This document shows positions 38,103 through 49,681 of a DNA stretch of 64,000 nucleotides, one piece after another (positions within the stretch are counted from its first letter, which is position 1; every line of letters begins with the position of its first letter). This DNA comes from Austropuccinia psidii (Eukaryota > Basidiomycota > Pucciniomycetes > Pucciniales > Sphaerophragmiaceae). The position numbers and the translations under genes were made by a program. The stretch covers positions 12,165,338 through 12,229,337 of the forward strand of contig JALGQZ010000018.1 of the NCBI GenBank assembly GCA_023105745.1. The letters are read 5' to 3'. Under the pieces are notes generated by a model, which saw only the letters and a program-made list of their open reading frames with translations, was not told the origin of the DNA and did no database searches.

Positions 38103-38900
38103 TTTAAATTCATTAAAGAGGTTCAGTGTGCTGGAGAAAATGAAGAAGCTGTCAAATATTCTGCAATTTCAGAAGAAAAACAAGTAGAGGACTATCCAAT
38201 TGAAGAAGTTACAGCTTTCTTTCAAGTCACTGAAGTTCATAATCACTTTCCACAATATGGTGAAGATTTCTATAACCTGACAATTATCCAGAATGCCAGA
38301 ATGTGTAAGACCAAACCTGCTAAAGGCAAAGTTTACACTGCTGGAGCATCTTCTATTACATCAATCCTGATGAATGATGTTGAAACCCAAGTAAATTTGG
38401 ACACAGGGGCATCTTGCACTTGTGTAGGAAAATACTACCTTCAAGTCATACTCCCTGAATGAAAGAACTATCTGTTACCAATATAGGGTGTAAAATTTAG
38501 TATTTCCAGTGATAATAGGTAGCCCTTGAGCATATTGGGCACTAATATTGTGTGTCCAAACCCTACAGGAAGTGTGAGAATGAAGAAATAGATACTATTG
38601 ATGAACAATTGTAAATCTCAACATATCATTCTTGTAAATTATTACTTGAATATTTATTGTATTGAAATAAATAACCATAAAGATGGTTTACAATTGACAA
38701 TTGCAGAAAAGAAAAGACAAAAATTTTCTTTTTCCAATATTCCCAAACAAATATCAGTAGTATCTTCAAATAAAGCTACATATAAGGAAGAATTTGTGAA
38801 AAATAAATTTGGTGAAGCACAAATTAATCCAAAATTAGGGAAGAGCTTATTGATGTTTTATACACATAGAAGAATGCATTTGCTTCAGATAATAAACCAT
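38103..38900 (+). pseudogene. Element D protease region
   Basis: Retropepsin site N-L-D-T-G-A-S-C near 38395-38420 with the catalytic D-T-G-A intact, followed by further protease-like sequence broken by stops (for example after L-P-E near 38460). 38598-38903 continues toward RT (N-Y-Y-L-N-I-Y-C-I-E-I-N-N-H-K-D). In the parent element gag, protease and pol appear to have been one reading frame. Confidence 0.75.
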
Positions 38901-40330
38901 TAGGTGCTATTAGAGGACATGAAGTTGATATTACTCTTAATATGGACATACCATATCCTCCAGTACTTACAAGACCAGCTTACCCAGAAAGTCTCAGAGC
39001 TAGAGAATCCTTGGAAAAACATATCCAGGAGTTGATAAAACTTGGTGTACTAAGAAAAGTAGGCCATAATGAGGAATTTGATGTGAAAAATCCTGTTACT
39101 ATTGCTTGGCATAATGATAAATTGAGGATGCTTGGAGATTTGAGAGCATTGAATACCTACACAGTCCAGATAGGTATACAATTCCTAGCATCCAAGAAGC
39201 TTCAACCCAATTATCCAAAGACAAGTACATAACCTCCATGGATTCATTAAAAGGCTTTCATCAAAATGTTTTGATTCCCAAAGCAAAGAAGCTACTTATA
39301 ATTATCACTCACTGTGGTATTTATTAGTATCCTAGAATTCCATTTTGGTATTAAAAATTCTTCATTCCATTATCAAAAAATGATTAATACCATCTTCCCC
39401 ACAGAATTATTTGAAGGATGGCTCATGATTTATATTGATTTTATAATCATATTCTCAGACTCATGGTTTTTGGACCTTGATAGACTTGCTACAGTACTTG
39501 ACAAAGTTTCAGGAGTTGATATGAAGATTTCACTCAAAAAGTGCAACTTTGGCTTTGAAGAACTTAAATCATTGGGAAATATTTTTTCTGGTTTAAGCTT
39601 AGGTATTGACAAGAATGAAGTAGAAGTAGTGTCAATTAAGCCAATAGCTCATAATAAAAAGGAAATTATGTCTTTTCTTGGATTTTCCAGATATTAAAGG
39701 CAACACCTGAAAGAATTTGCAATTCTAGCCAAAGCACTCTATAGAATTTGTGATCAACATACATTATTTGAGATGAAACAGGAAAGAATTAAAGCTTATG
39801 AGAATATAAGGAAGGCTCTTACAGAAGCACCCTTACTAATTATTCCAGACTGGAATATGCCTTTCAAACTTTACATTGATGCATTTGGAGATTGAGTAAG
39901 AGAAGCCCTACATAAAGTCCAAATTATTGATGAAAAACCTACAGAAGGGCCAGTTTTTTATATCTCAAGGCAAATCAAACCAACAGAAGCCAGCTATGGT
40001 TCAACCCAAATGGATTGCTTGAGTTTGGTATGGGTACTTGAGAAATTACACTATTATCTTGATGGAAGTGTTTTTGAAGTGGCAATTGGCTGTAATTCTG
40101 TAAAATCACTTCTCAACATGAAAAAACACAACAGACATATGTTGAGATGGCAGATAGCCATTCAATAATATAGAGGTAACATTACTATAGTTCCAAAAGC
40201 AGGAAATATTCATCAAAATTCTGATGGACTTAGTAGTTGAGCATTAGCCAATACTCCTGATAACCCAGATCATGAGCCTTTGAAAGCAGAAGCACATATT
40301 ACAATTGAAGGAATTAACATAATTGATTTT
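38901..40330 (+). pseudogene. Element D reverse transcriptase and RNase H
   Basis: 38942-39232 begins Y-P-P-V-L-T-R-P-A-Y-P-E and reaches the L-R-M-L-G-D-L-R-A-L-N-T-Y motif. 39314-39697 holds the active site, which reads Y-I-D-F instead of Y-I-D-D, so the second catalytic Asp is lost, and then C-N-F-G-F-E-E-L-K and S-F-L-G-F-S-R-Y. RNase H follows (F-K-L-Y-I-D-A near 39865, then H-R/N-R-H-M-L-R-W near 40130) up to N-S-D-G-L-S near 40220, which is followed by a stop. Confidence 0.85.
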
Positions 40331-41560
40331 GGGACTAGATTCTTTGAAGAAGTCAGAGAGTCTTATAAACAGGACAAGAACTTCCAAATCTTGACAGCCT
40401 TTCTGGAGAAAGACTGAAAAAACACAGCTCTGGTTAATTCACTGGATGGAATATGTAAAACATTCTATTCTGAAGGAAGATTTCAATTGTTTGATGGCAT
40501 AGTTTACCACAGACCAAACATTCTTGTGTAATGACATTATTCATTAGATTGATTATCAATACCATTCTTCATCAATGTCATTATAGAATCTATTCTGGAC
40601 ACCTGTCAGAAGACAGAACCCTTTGAAAAGTGAAAAACTGTGCATGGTGACCATCTTTGAGAAAAGAGCCCATTGAATACTGCCATACCTGTGACAGATG
40701 TCAAACATCAAACAGGAGTACAGGCAAGAAATTTGGACTTATGATTAATATTCAAGAACCAAAATCCCCTTGGGAAGTCTTTTACATGGATTGGGCTACA
40801 GCACTTTCTCCAAGTGGTGACAGAAGCTATAATTCTTGTCTAGTAGTTTTATACAGATACAGAAAAACTCCCATATTCTTACCATGGCATAAAGATGACA
40901 TTGCTATGGATACAGCTCTTCTTCTATGGAATAGAGTTATTTCTCATACAGGGTTATTTAAGAATATAATAATTGATAGATATTCCAAGTTCATTCCTTC
41001 ACTTTGGACCAATCTTCATAGATTTTTTGGGACCAAGTTATCATTCTTTACATAATATCACCTTCAAGCTGATGGGTTAGCAGAGAGAATGATTCAAACT
41101 TTAGAGGACATTATAAGAATATTCTGTGCCTATGGATTATTATTCAAAGACTCAGCTGGCTTTACCCATGACTTTTACACTTTAATACCTGCATTAGAAT
41201 TGGCATATAAGACATCAGTTCATTATTCCATAGGTCAAACTCCTGCTATGTTTGAAAAATGATGGAATCCAAGACTCCCAGTAGACACACTGAGGAAAGA
41301 CTTAATTGAAATCCATCCTACAGCTTCCAAATTCCAAATCATGCTTCATTAAGTGAAACATAATGCAAAAAAATCATTAATTATGCTTTTTACTATGCAA
41401 AAAAGAAGTGGCACAAGAGTAATAAAGTACCAGACTTAAAAGTAGGGCACTGAGGTATAGTTTCAACTTTGAATTTTAATAATATCAAAAACCCAAAGAA
41501 ACTTGAATATTCTTATTTAGGACCTTTTTTTATTATTTACTTACATGAAACCAATGCAGC
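40331..41560 (+). pseudogene. Element D integrase
   Basis: The open piece 40657-41055 (132 residues) has the zinc-finger C-x2-C (H-T-C-D-R-C-Q), the first catalytic Asp in M-D-W-A-T-A-L-S, and I-I-I-D-R-Y-S-K-F for the second Asp region. After a stop the core continues with A-D-G-L-A-E-R-M-I-Q-T-L-E-D, which holds the catalytic Glu. The C-terminal part (S-T-L-N-F-N-N) lies near 41460-41490. The zinc finger's His pair precedes 40657 and is broken by stops. Confidence 0.84.
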
Positions 41561-41614
41561 TCAGGTGTAATTGAGTGATAAATTAGAAAACAAAATCCCA
41601 CCTTTCCAGTCAGC

Positions 41615-41880
41615 TTGATAAAAACATATCAACCAACTGATGAAGAATCTTTTCCCTTAAGGAACCTAAATCCTTTAACTGTACCACCAGTGGAACAGAA
41701 TCAATGCAAAAAGATAAATAAAATCATTAAAGAAAGGAGACTTATAGGTGAAAATCAAAGAGAATATCTTGTAATATATATAGATTCAGTACATGGAGAT
41801 GGCTTACTGGAAGAATCATAAATACCTGAGTCAGATGAACTCTTGAGAATATTGAGACATGAAAGAAGGCCAAAATCCTG
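41615..41880 (+). pseudogene. Element D chromodomain remnant
   Basis: The frame 41615-41821 contains K-I-I-K-E-R-R-L ... Q-R-E-Y-L-V-I-Y followed by a degraded stretch and E-E-S. This is the position and start of a chromodomain like that of E. The Trp-containing core (D-E-W-L) is not present in readable form. Confidence 0.65.
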
Positions 41881-42014
41881 AATATATCTATAAAATGTGC
41901 TTTAAATTACTTGATCTGAGTAATACAAAGAGGTTGGACAGTGGAAATTAACCCCCTTTGGGGCCTTTTTCTTCTTAATATCATTAATAAAATTATAGTA
42001 CAGTTTTATTTTTT

Positions 42015-42026
42015 GGTGGGAGGGAA
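42015..42026 (+). other. Polypurine tract of element D
   Basis: GGTGGGAGGGAA immediately before the TGTGAGCC start of the 3' LTR. Confidence 0.85.
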
Positions 42027-43958
42027 TGTGAGCCTTGAGGTATATTTTACATAAACAAATAGGCCACAATTAATATTAAAATAACTTTTGAACTATGCAT
42101 AACCCATAAGTCATGAATATATCCAAAATTCATCATTTTTGATTTAATAAAAGATAAATACCTTTTTTGTGAGTAAGTAAATCCATTAATTCAAGACCAG
42201 ATTTGGATTTTACACAAAATTTAACCTAGAGTATCAGAATTGAGTGAATAAGCTTAAATTAACTCTAAGAGGTGGTCATATGGAAAATAATTTAATACCA
42301 CATAAAAGAACTGTCAAAATTCTTGTTTTTCTCAATTTCACCCCAAGAAATGGGAATGTGAGAAATCCCATTTTACATATACACTAAGATTATTATTATT
42401 CATGTTTGTTGCACTTAAAACTATAGTATTCTTAAATACAGTTCTGGTACACCCATAGTGGATATCAGTCTTTAAGCATGAATTACTATTTTTGATGTGA
42501 AAATAGCTAAAGGGGACAAAAGACATCAAAGAGATCCAGGGTACCTAACTTCTGAGCCCTCTGAGGCCTGGATAGCTCTAAACCTTGGATCCATGGCTTA
42601 TCATGGCCAAATTAGTATATTCAAACCTTTTGGGAGCTTGGTTACCAAGTTAAATTCTCATTAAATCATAAGAAAATTTCAAATAAGCTGCTATTTTGAT
42701 GTGATAAAGAGGTAAAGAGCAACTTAGACTCCTGTAACCATGTCAATTCTTTATTATTTTCAATGGATAAACCTTAAAAGATTAATTGAAACCCTTTTTG
42801 GACTAATATCAATTGATTTACCTCATAGCAATCTGCTATACTGTGCTATTTGCAATTCTACATAGAAATAAGGTAAAAACTTTAAAAATTCATTTAAAAT
42901 ACAATTTTCAATTAATATGTCTGAAAATTTTAGGTCCAATTTAAAATGGTTTGATCCATGAAGAAACCCAAAATAATTACAGTTTGATAAAAAAAAGTTA
43001 AAAGCTTTACCTACAGTCCATTTTTGATAATTCCATGTGAAACACTGAATCTTCAAAAATTGACAAAAAAATACAACCTGTCATGAAATTTTCAATAAAA
43101 TTGATAAATTTTAGAAATTAATGTTGATTTTGAAATAAAAGAATATTTAAAGCTGTTATTTCTTTTATTATTAACCATAAATGTATCCATAGTCACATAA
43201 AAGCTTTAATTAATTAATTATGATAATCTTACCTGACAACAGATTATGCAATCAATAATCCAAAAAGGATAATTACTTTCTCACTCCCTTTTGTTTTCAT
43301 TTTGATCCATTTCACACCTCTGTGAGATGTTTTTGACTTAAAATAGGCCTCCTCTTGCTGTTTTTTTTAGATCATCTTATTATCTAATTATACCTTCATT
43401 ATCAACAAGTGAGTATTAGTTGAAATCTTTCCTTAAGTGTTTTAATCTTTCAGAATCAATCAGAAAGGTTTGAAATCATAGAGATCAACTCTAAACTGTT
43501 CTAATAATGTTATAAATCAATTTTGATTCTTTAAATCCACAATTTATCTGTCAAACCTTTCTACCAATTCTTTTTAAGGTTTTATTTTAGTATTAGTGAG
43601 TGTTTTTTGATTAACTCTTAAATTTTTTTTCTCTAATATTAGCTTTCTTAAATAATTATATTTATAATTATTCTTTTAAAAGATAATTATATATTAAAAT
43701 AGTTTTATAATTTTAAAAAATAATTTTAGTATTTTGATAAAGAAGTTTTATTATTAAACACTTCTTGTAATTGATTCATTTAGAAAATTACTTCTTACTG
43801 TTATAATCACTAGTATTTTAGAACAAGTAAAATAAATAATTAATATATTAAATATTAAATTGTGGTTATAATAAATTTTTTATTTTATCTCATAAGAAAA
43901 TCCATATTAATGTTGATTAATAGTAATATTATCAACAGTTTCATAGACAAATTTTACA
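42027..43958 (+). mobile_element. 3' LTR of element D
   Basis: Aligns with 33707-35611; ends 'catagacaaattttaca'. Frames on the minus strand inside it (42529-42338, 43056-42823) have counterparts in the 5' LTR only as shared DNA and are not genes. Confidence 0.9.
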
Positions 43959-44913
43959 GCTTGAATAAAAAAAGGTCCTGAAAAGGAGTCTTCAATCTTT
44001 TCTTATTCTTTGATTTTATTCAAGTTAGTAGTGGATAGAAGTACCAGGTCACCTTGAAGTATGGAGTAGCATGTAACTTATTGCATTTTTTTTTTGGAAT
44101 ATTAAAATCAGTCTTCCATGAATCTGAATTCATGCTTCCTACCTTTGTCTAGCATTCCTTTGAAGCTATAAGCTTTAGTACTTATTTCAACCAGATCCTT
44201 TCTCAAATAATTATGGGGTAGTTTGGGATTCCATCCTTTCTCTAGAATAGCAGGAATCTTATTTCCACTGGCATTAATAGATTCTTTGTATGAAAGTCCT
44301 GGTGCAATTAGATGGGTACACCAATCATGTGTAAATTCATTGCAATCTTTGAGCTCTAAACCATATTAACAGAGCCTTCTTTCCCTTTCTATGAAGGTCT
44401 GTATCATTCTTTCATCTAAGCCATCAGTTTGTGGGTGGTAAGCTGTAGAGTAGAATAATTTAGTCACAATTAATTGGTGAAGATTTATCCATAGTTCTGA
44501 AGTGAATTTTGTAACTCTGTCAGTAATAATGTAGGTAAGTATACCACTTCAAGATACTACTCTATTTCATATTATAAGATATGTATCTATGCCTGTATCA
44601 CCCTTTTGACATGATAAAAAGATTTTAGTCCTACTGAATCTGTCCTCAATCACTAGGAAATCCTTATAGCTTTGTTTATCTCCTGATATTAGACCAGTTA
44701 CCCAATCCATATTGACAATTGACAAAGTTCTACTGGATTCTTTGATTTTGATCATATTTCCAAGTTTTTTTTCTGTGGATTTATTTTCCTTTTGACATAT
44801 TTCAAAGTTCTTTAAGTATTTTGAAACATCCTTTTGTCACATTGGCCACCATATTAAGGTCTCAACTTTTTCTCTTTTCCTATCTTCAGAAAGGTGTCCT
44901 GAGAAGGGTATAC
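43959..44913 (-). pseudogene. Element E integrase fragment
   Basis: Minus strand, from 44913 down: a C-x2-C-like remnant (F-E-I-C-Q), then 44755-44567 with N-M-D-W-V-T-G-L-I (first Asp), F-L-V-I-E-D-R-F-S, and after a stop I-T-D-R-V-T-K-F-T-S-E-L-W and Y-H-P-Q-T-D-G-L-D-E-R-M-I-Q-T-F. The C-terminal G-W-N-P-K-L-P is near 44190. It is interrupted by D at 43958 and cut at 44914 by LTR fragment I. Gag, protease, RT and the 5' LTR of E are not in the window. Confidence 0.83.
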
Positions 44914-45723
44914 TGTAATATCTTTCTATTAAGCTCTTAAGAATATTACTTATTATTAAGAGTAATATTACTTTATTAAAATTAAAGTATAATATAATTT
45001 AATATTATTATCACAAATGTGAGAATAATTATCATTAATATAAATAAAAAACTATATAAAAAAAATTAATATTATTAAAAAATTTTAATAATGAAAATTA
45101 TGGTAATCATATATAAAAGATAATATAATTATTTTATTAATATTTTAAGTCACTTAGAACTATTATAATAAGATTATAAAATCTTTACTATAAAAAATTG
45201 TATTTGGTTTATAATAATAAATTCAAGTTTTAGATAATATAAGCTATTATTTATAAATAAATTATTTTACACAGCTTTTGTAATAATAATTATTACAATA
45301 ATTCTATGAAAAAAAAATATATAATAATAATAATAATAAGTTAAAATAATAAAATATTGATAAAAAAAAAACTTACTTAAAATTTATTAATTTATAATAA
45401 AATTCCAAAAAAAAGTTTAAGATCATTTATCAAAAAAAAAAAAAAAAGTTAAAAACATACCAAAAAAAAAAATAAGATTAAAGATATTTTTTTGAAGGAT
45501 TTTTGAATTTATAAAAATTCTTTTATAAAATTATTTTATAATGAACTTGAAAAAAAAAACTTCTAAAACTTTTTAATTTTTTTTTTTTTCTTTCAATTTT
45601 TCAACACTTTTTTTAAATTTTTTTTTTTTTTTTTTTTGAATTGAATCAATATCCTTATAAATCTCAATGAGAAAGTTTTTGAAATTCAATTTAATTTATT
45701 TTAATTTTCCTATAGAAAGAACA

Positions 45724-45757
<34 letters not shown>

Positions 45758-45800
45758 TTTATTAAATGTATATTTATAATAAAATAATTAAATAAAATAA
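44914..45800 (-). mobile_element. LTR fragment I (D/G-like), decayed
   Basis: Begins TGTAATATC and follows the 3' terminal pattern of the D/G LTRs ('...aatattactTATTATTAAGAG...', compare 58479 and 23800). Beyond about 45400 it is mostly homopolymer runs and the 5' part cannot be recognised. Confidence 0.55.
45420..45760. repeat. Homopolymer-rich tract
   Basis: Runs of 15 A (45432-45446), 20 T (45618-45637) and 29 A (45726-45754), with other oligo-A/T tracts between. Length is likely to vary or to be misassembled. Confidence 0.9.
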
Positions 45801-45816
45801 AATATATTTTTATCTC

Positions 45817-46779
45817 CTACAATTGAGTAAGAATTCCATTCTGATCCACTATCATCTAAATCCTTTCAGGAAAAGATAAAAGTAAGGCCTTGACATGATC
45901 AAAAGGTAATTTCTCCCAAACAGCATTAACAGAAATTGTCTTGGGATTGAAAAGTTGTTTAACAATGTATTTCATCTTAAATCATAAGTTCTAAATGGGG
46001 TTAAGATCAGGAAAATAAGCCATCCAGACTAGCTTATGGATTTGACTTGCCACTGTTGGCTGGCAATTTCAGTATCAATTGGATCTCCATCTTCCATTAA
46101 GGTAAGTTCTTCATTCTCTTCAGCCATTCCTATATCAACCAGTTCATCCATGAAGGGAAATAAGCCCATCTCATGAGCATTTTCAATAAAATCCATGGCT
46201 TGATGTTTTCCAGATGGCCTCACAATTAATTTGCACTAAATCAGTCCACAAAGAGACTCCCAAACCATAATTGAATGACAACCAGAATGATGATTAACAG
46301 CCATCAATTCAAGGTCAGTTTTTGATTGTTTGATTTCCAGAAAAGCTTTTGAGTGACTGGCTTACCTAGCTGAAACAAGGACTTTTCAGTCCATATAACT
46401 TAAGACCATTTGGCAATAGTCCAGTGCAAGTGAGCACATGCAAAGTCCAGGAAACATTCCATGTGTTGTGGACTGAGGTAAGTTTTCTTGAGCACAATGC
46501 AAGATTTCTTACTAAGCTCATTACTTGCCTTATGAACAGTATTGATTGATATATTGGCCATGATCATGTTTTTGATGGAGACAAGAGTGTCTCAGCAGTT
46601 TTGATGAATCACTCCATAGGTCTCAATCATTTATTTTCTTATTTGTGGAATCAACAAATTGTAACATGAACAATGGTTGGTGGTACCTCAAGATGTTGGG
46701 CAATTGTGTGGGTGGAACCTCCAGCATCATGCATACCAAAAATTCAACCACAAAGGCCTTCACTGTGGTAGGCAGCCAT
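45817..46779 (-). pseudogene. Tc1/mariner transposase, dead
   Basis: 963 bp from an ATG at 46779 to a TAG at 45817. N-terminal HTH: G-M-H-D-A-G-G-S-T-H-T-I-A-Q-H-L-E-V-P (near 46690-46740). Catalytic core: V-I-W-T-E-K-S near 46390, where the first Asp reads Glu; a degraded F-I-E-N-A-H near 46180 in place of the usual D-N-A; and W-M-A-Y-F-P-D-L-N-P-I-Q-N near 46020, where the Glu of P-I-E-N is Gln. The C-terminus F-P-E-R-I ... I-V-D-Q-N-G fits the family. The span is close to the usual 330-350 residues, but stops are present in several places. Terminal inverted repeats were not found. Confidence 0.78.
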
Positions 46780-48376
46780 GATTGGTTAACCCAAAAACAA
46801 CTTACTGAACAACAGGATTAACTGTATTTATAGATATGATCCTTTATCCAAAATTAAAACTGATCTGAATAAAACCACGCCTGATAGAAAGATCACCAAA
46901 TGTGATTTACAGTTGATCAAAATAGTTCAAGGTGATTGGTTAACAAAACCTGACACAAAGAAAAATACAACAAGACGTGAGGATGGTGAGATGAGTAAAG
47001 AAATTAGGAGTTTCAAAAAAAGAACCATGCGGGTTGTCAAAAAAACCCCTAACAGTGTTCAGAGGTTTGTTGGAGGGCACTGTGTACAGTGATTCCTTCA
47101 TACGGTAGATACCAGAGATGTCATACCGGTAATTGGATGCGGTGGAGGCTTGTGCAGGGGGAGCATGTCTATGCGAGTGAAGAGCTGCTCATGAATCAAC
47201 TCCTTGAGTCCATGGCTATCAAAATTGCAAGCTCATGACTTGGTTCATGTAAGTTAAAATATTTGATCAAAAAAAACCATGAGCCAAATTTTACATGAGC
47301 ATGAGCGAGAAAAAATGGTGGGCTTGAACCTTACTATTAGTTGTGGTTTTTTTTTCAAAGTCATTCTCTCTTTTTTTGAGGTTTTTGAATCAAATCTTTT
47401 CAATTTAATGACCTCTTATAATGGTTTTCTACGTCTAAAATTTTTAATCGCATGTCTTTAAAATTTGTCATTTCGTTGCTTTTCATACCCTTACATGTCA
47501 GAGATGTTTCCGACATTTATTTCTTACTGCTCTTAATATCAAATATTAAGATTAAAAAAATTGACTAAGCTTAAATCATTGAAATGCAACTTCATTAAAT
47601 ATCTTTATTCCACAAAAAAACATACTTTTTGAAATATCATTCTAGAAAAACGAACTAATTTCCACTTAAGCCAAGTTTTTTATTATTTCTTAGGACGAAT
47701 CTTCTGTTTTCATTGTTCCTTTAGTTTTCTTGGTTGTTTTCTAAGCTTATTGATGGAGGTGAGACAACCTGTTTGAAATAAGTCAACTCAAGCGATGCAG
47801 CACAGTGCAGTTATCATCCGTCATTGGAACGCCACCTAAACAGTCAACGTGTCACTGGCCGTATCAAGAACAAGTGGAGTCAACTTAACCCCATAATCAA
47901 GCTCTAATTACCAAAAAGCTGTATTATAAATGAAGCAAGAGCATGGAAGCTTGATGCTTAACAATGAGAAGCGGAGATTAAACAATTGATTTCCACACAA
48001 ATAAGCCTTCCTGAGTTTCACTTCACTCAAAAGACTCTAAGCCCAAAAAGATTGCTTCAAAGAAAATGACAAAGAAAATCTAACAATCGTCAAAAGGGAA
48101 CGAAAAGCCCTAGTGCTTTCGTTTAAAGTCACATTCACATTACAACGAGCAGTTTTATTTTTAATAATCGTCAAAAAAAGTTACTTTCATTTAATTTTCG
48201 TTACCAAAAGTACGTTCTTCAGCCCGTTATGCCATCCGGTTACAAAAAAAAATGAGTGCATAGTTATTTTTTCAATTCTTGTTGAACCTTGAAATGAAAT
48301 AACCACATTTGATTTTTTTTTCTAATTGATTTCAATGATGCTCTAGATAAATCAAGGTAAATTCAAAAAAGAAGCC
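46780..48376. other. Spacer downstream of erv29, CpG-bearing
   Basis: No gene is supported. From about 46950 CpG becomes common again and the sequence is less repetitive than elsewhere, like the flank of a host gene. A short frame near 47815-47900 (V-T-G-R-I-K-N-K-W-S-Q-L-N) resembles a Myb/SANT-type or transposase-associated motif but is too short to call. The 3' untranslated region of erv29 probably lies at 48200-48376. Confidence 0.45.
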
Positions 48377-49681
48377 TCAAGTTAGAATGCCAAAACTGTC
48401 ACATAAAGCTAAAGTGTAATGAGAAGACTGACTTTGTTTTGAATCAAATGATAATCCGCCGGGGCCTTGATTAATAAGCAAAATCATTCCACCCACAACT
48501 GACAAGGCTTGAAAAAAATCGAACCTGGCCAAGACGACTGATTGAGTAAGTTTTGAAATAATCATTTTCTTTGAAGAAATAAAGAAATGACATACCGACG
48601 AAAGTCCCTTTCAGGATGATCTTTGGGTTTTGACCACCAATCGTTGCTCATCACATTAACGATGGAAGTGATGATGACGAGAAATAAAGCTGACCAGCGA
48701 GCTTTGAAACCGACGGCGACAAGTAAACAAGCCAAGACAGAAAAAAACGCCGCCAGGATGTGAGGGATGGTAAGATGTTCAGCGACGTTAATCCAAGCAA
48801 AAACTGAATGAGAAATGAAAAAGACGACTAGAAGGATTCGACCGGCTAGTTGTAGATAAGTTTGCCTAATTTTAAGATGATCTTCGGATAAACTAGGTAG
48901 ACCAGCACCAGCTCGTTTGTTGATTGCGGGTTGAAGTGTATCGGAGAGAGCTAACATGAGAGCACCAAGGATGGATAGATTTAGACAAATGAAGCTTGAG
49001 TCTGTATAAAGATCGTATGCGATCGCTTGAGACAGGATGACCAAAACTAGGCCAGGAAATGAGAACTGAGACCATTTATTGATTACGATGAGCAGAGAAC
49101 AAGTGACCATTAACTAATGAATAATAAAACCAATAATGATTAGTATCAATTTCGAAAATTATTATCAATTTCGAATGGAGAACTTACAGTTATGTTAGCG
49201 ATCAAAAAGATTTTAGCCAATAGAGGTGAAAATCCTTCTTCCTAAAAACACAAACGACTTTTGATGAGCCCAACGAGTAAGATAAGATTGAGATGGACAA
49301 AAGCTTACAGTCAAATAAGCGTTTTGATCCTGGAATTGATTGGCGATCCTAAGAGCATCTTCCAAAAAAGTCAAGACCAGCAAAAGCCTTCCAAGTTTGT
49401 TGAGATGAGGTTTCAAAGGTTGACTGATGGACGTGATCCAATCTTCAATTTTTTCCGAGAATGATTTAATTGAAGATTCTATGATAGGATTTATATGTGA
49501 GGACGATTTCTGAGTTGGAAGATGAGTCAACGGTCTGACTAAAGAGAACAATCCATGATCAAGTCAGTCAAGAGTTTTGCTAAATTCCGACCATCGACAA
49601 CCGACGAATGAACTGATACTGACCTTGATGATTGAGCAATGGTATATCCGCTTGATTGGCTGAGGATGGACTAGGTATCAT
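48377..49681 (-). CDS. erv29: SURF4/Erv29-family ER cargo receptor, five exons
   Basis: Integral membrane protein that packages soluble cargo into COPII vesicles and cycles between ER and Golgi (family knowledge). Exons by splice sites and family alignment: 49681-49624, 49538-49309, 49241-49188, 49113-48596, 48524-48377, with GT-AG introns of 85, 67, 74 and 71 bp. The joined frame is 335 residues with no internal stop; yeast Erv29 has about 310. Hydrophobic spans lie in L-L-A-K-I-F-L-I-A-N-I-T, G-L-V-L-V-I-L-S-Q-A-I-A-Y, L-A-G-R-I-L-L-V-V-F-F-I-S, I-L-A-A-F-F-S-V-L-A and the last exon. The last junction was placed so that R-D-F-R-R joins F-D-F-F-Q-A-L-S-V, the conserved family motif, followed by G-P-G-G-L-S. 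The C-terminus lacks the usual lysine-rich tail (S-F-D-S-K-Q then 18 more residues), so the 3' end may be misread. Start: the ATG at 49681 opens the only exon that joins cleanly. Confidence 0.9.

Larger units (their letters stand above)
33707..43958 (+). mobile_element. Element D: complete but dead chromoviral Ty3 element
   Basis: LTRs 33707-35611 (1905 bp) and 42027-43958 (1932 bp) begin TGTGAGCCTTGAGG and end TTACA. They flank gag, protease, RT, RNase H, integrase and a decayed chromodomain on the plus strand. Flanking 5-mers GCTTT (33702-33706) and GCTTG (43959-43963) fit a 5-bp target duplication with one change. The LTRs differ at 5 of the first 60 bases, so the insertion is old. The flanks are both parts of element E on the opposite strand, so D landed inside E. 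Many stops and frame changes prevent function. LTRs of 1.9 kb are long for this group. Confidence 0.92.

Noticed and set aside
46900..47110. Candidate right terminal inverted repeat of the Tc1 element (ACTGTGTACAGTG near 47080)
   Set aside because: No matching partner was found on the left side near 45800, so ends could not be supported.
47815..47905. Myb/SANT-like peptide V-T-G-R-I-K-N-K-W-S
   Set aside because: Too short, no supporting frame around it, and the pattern is common.
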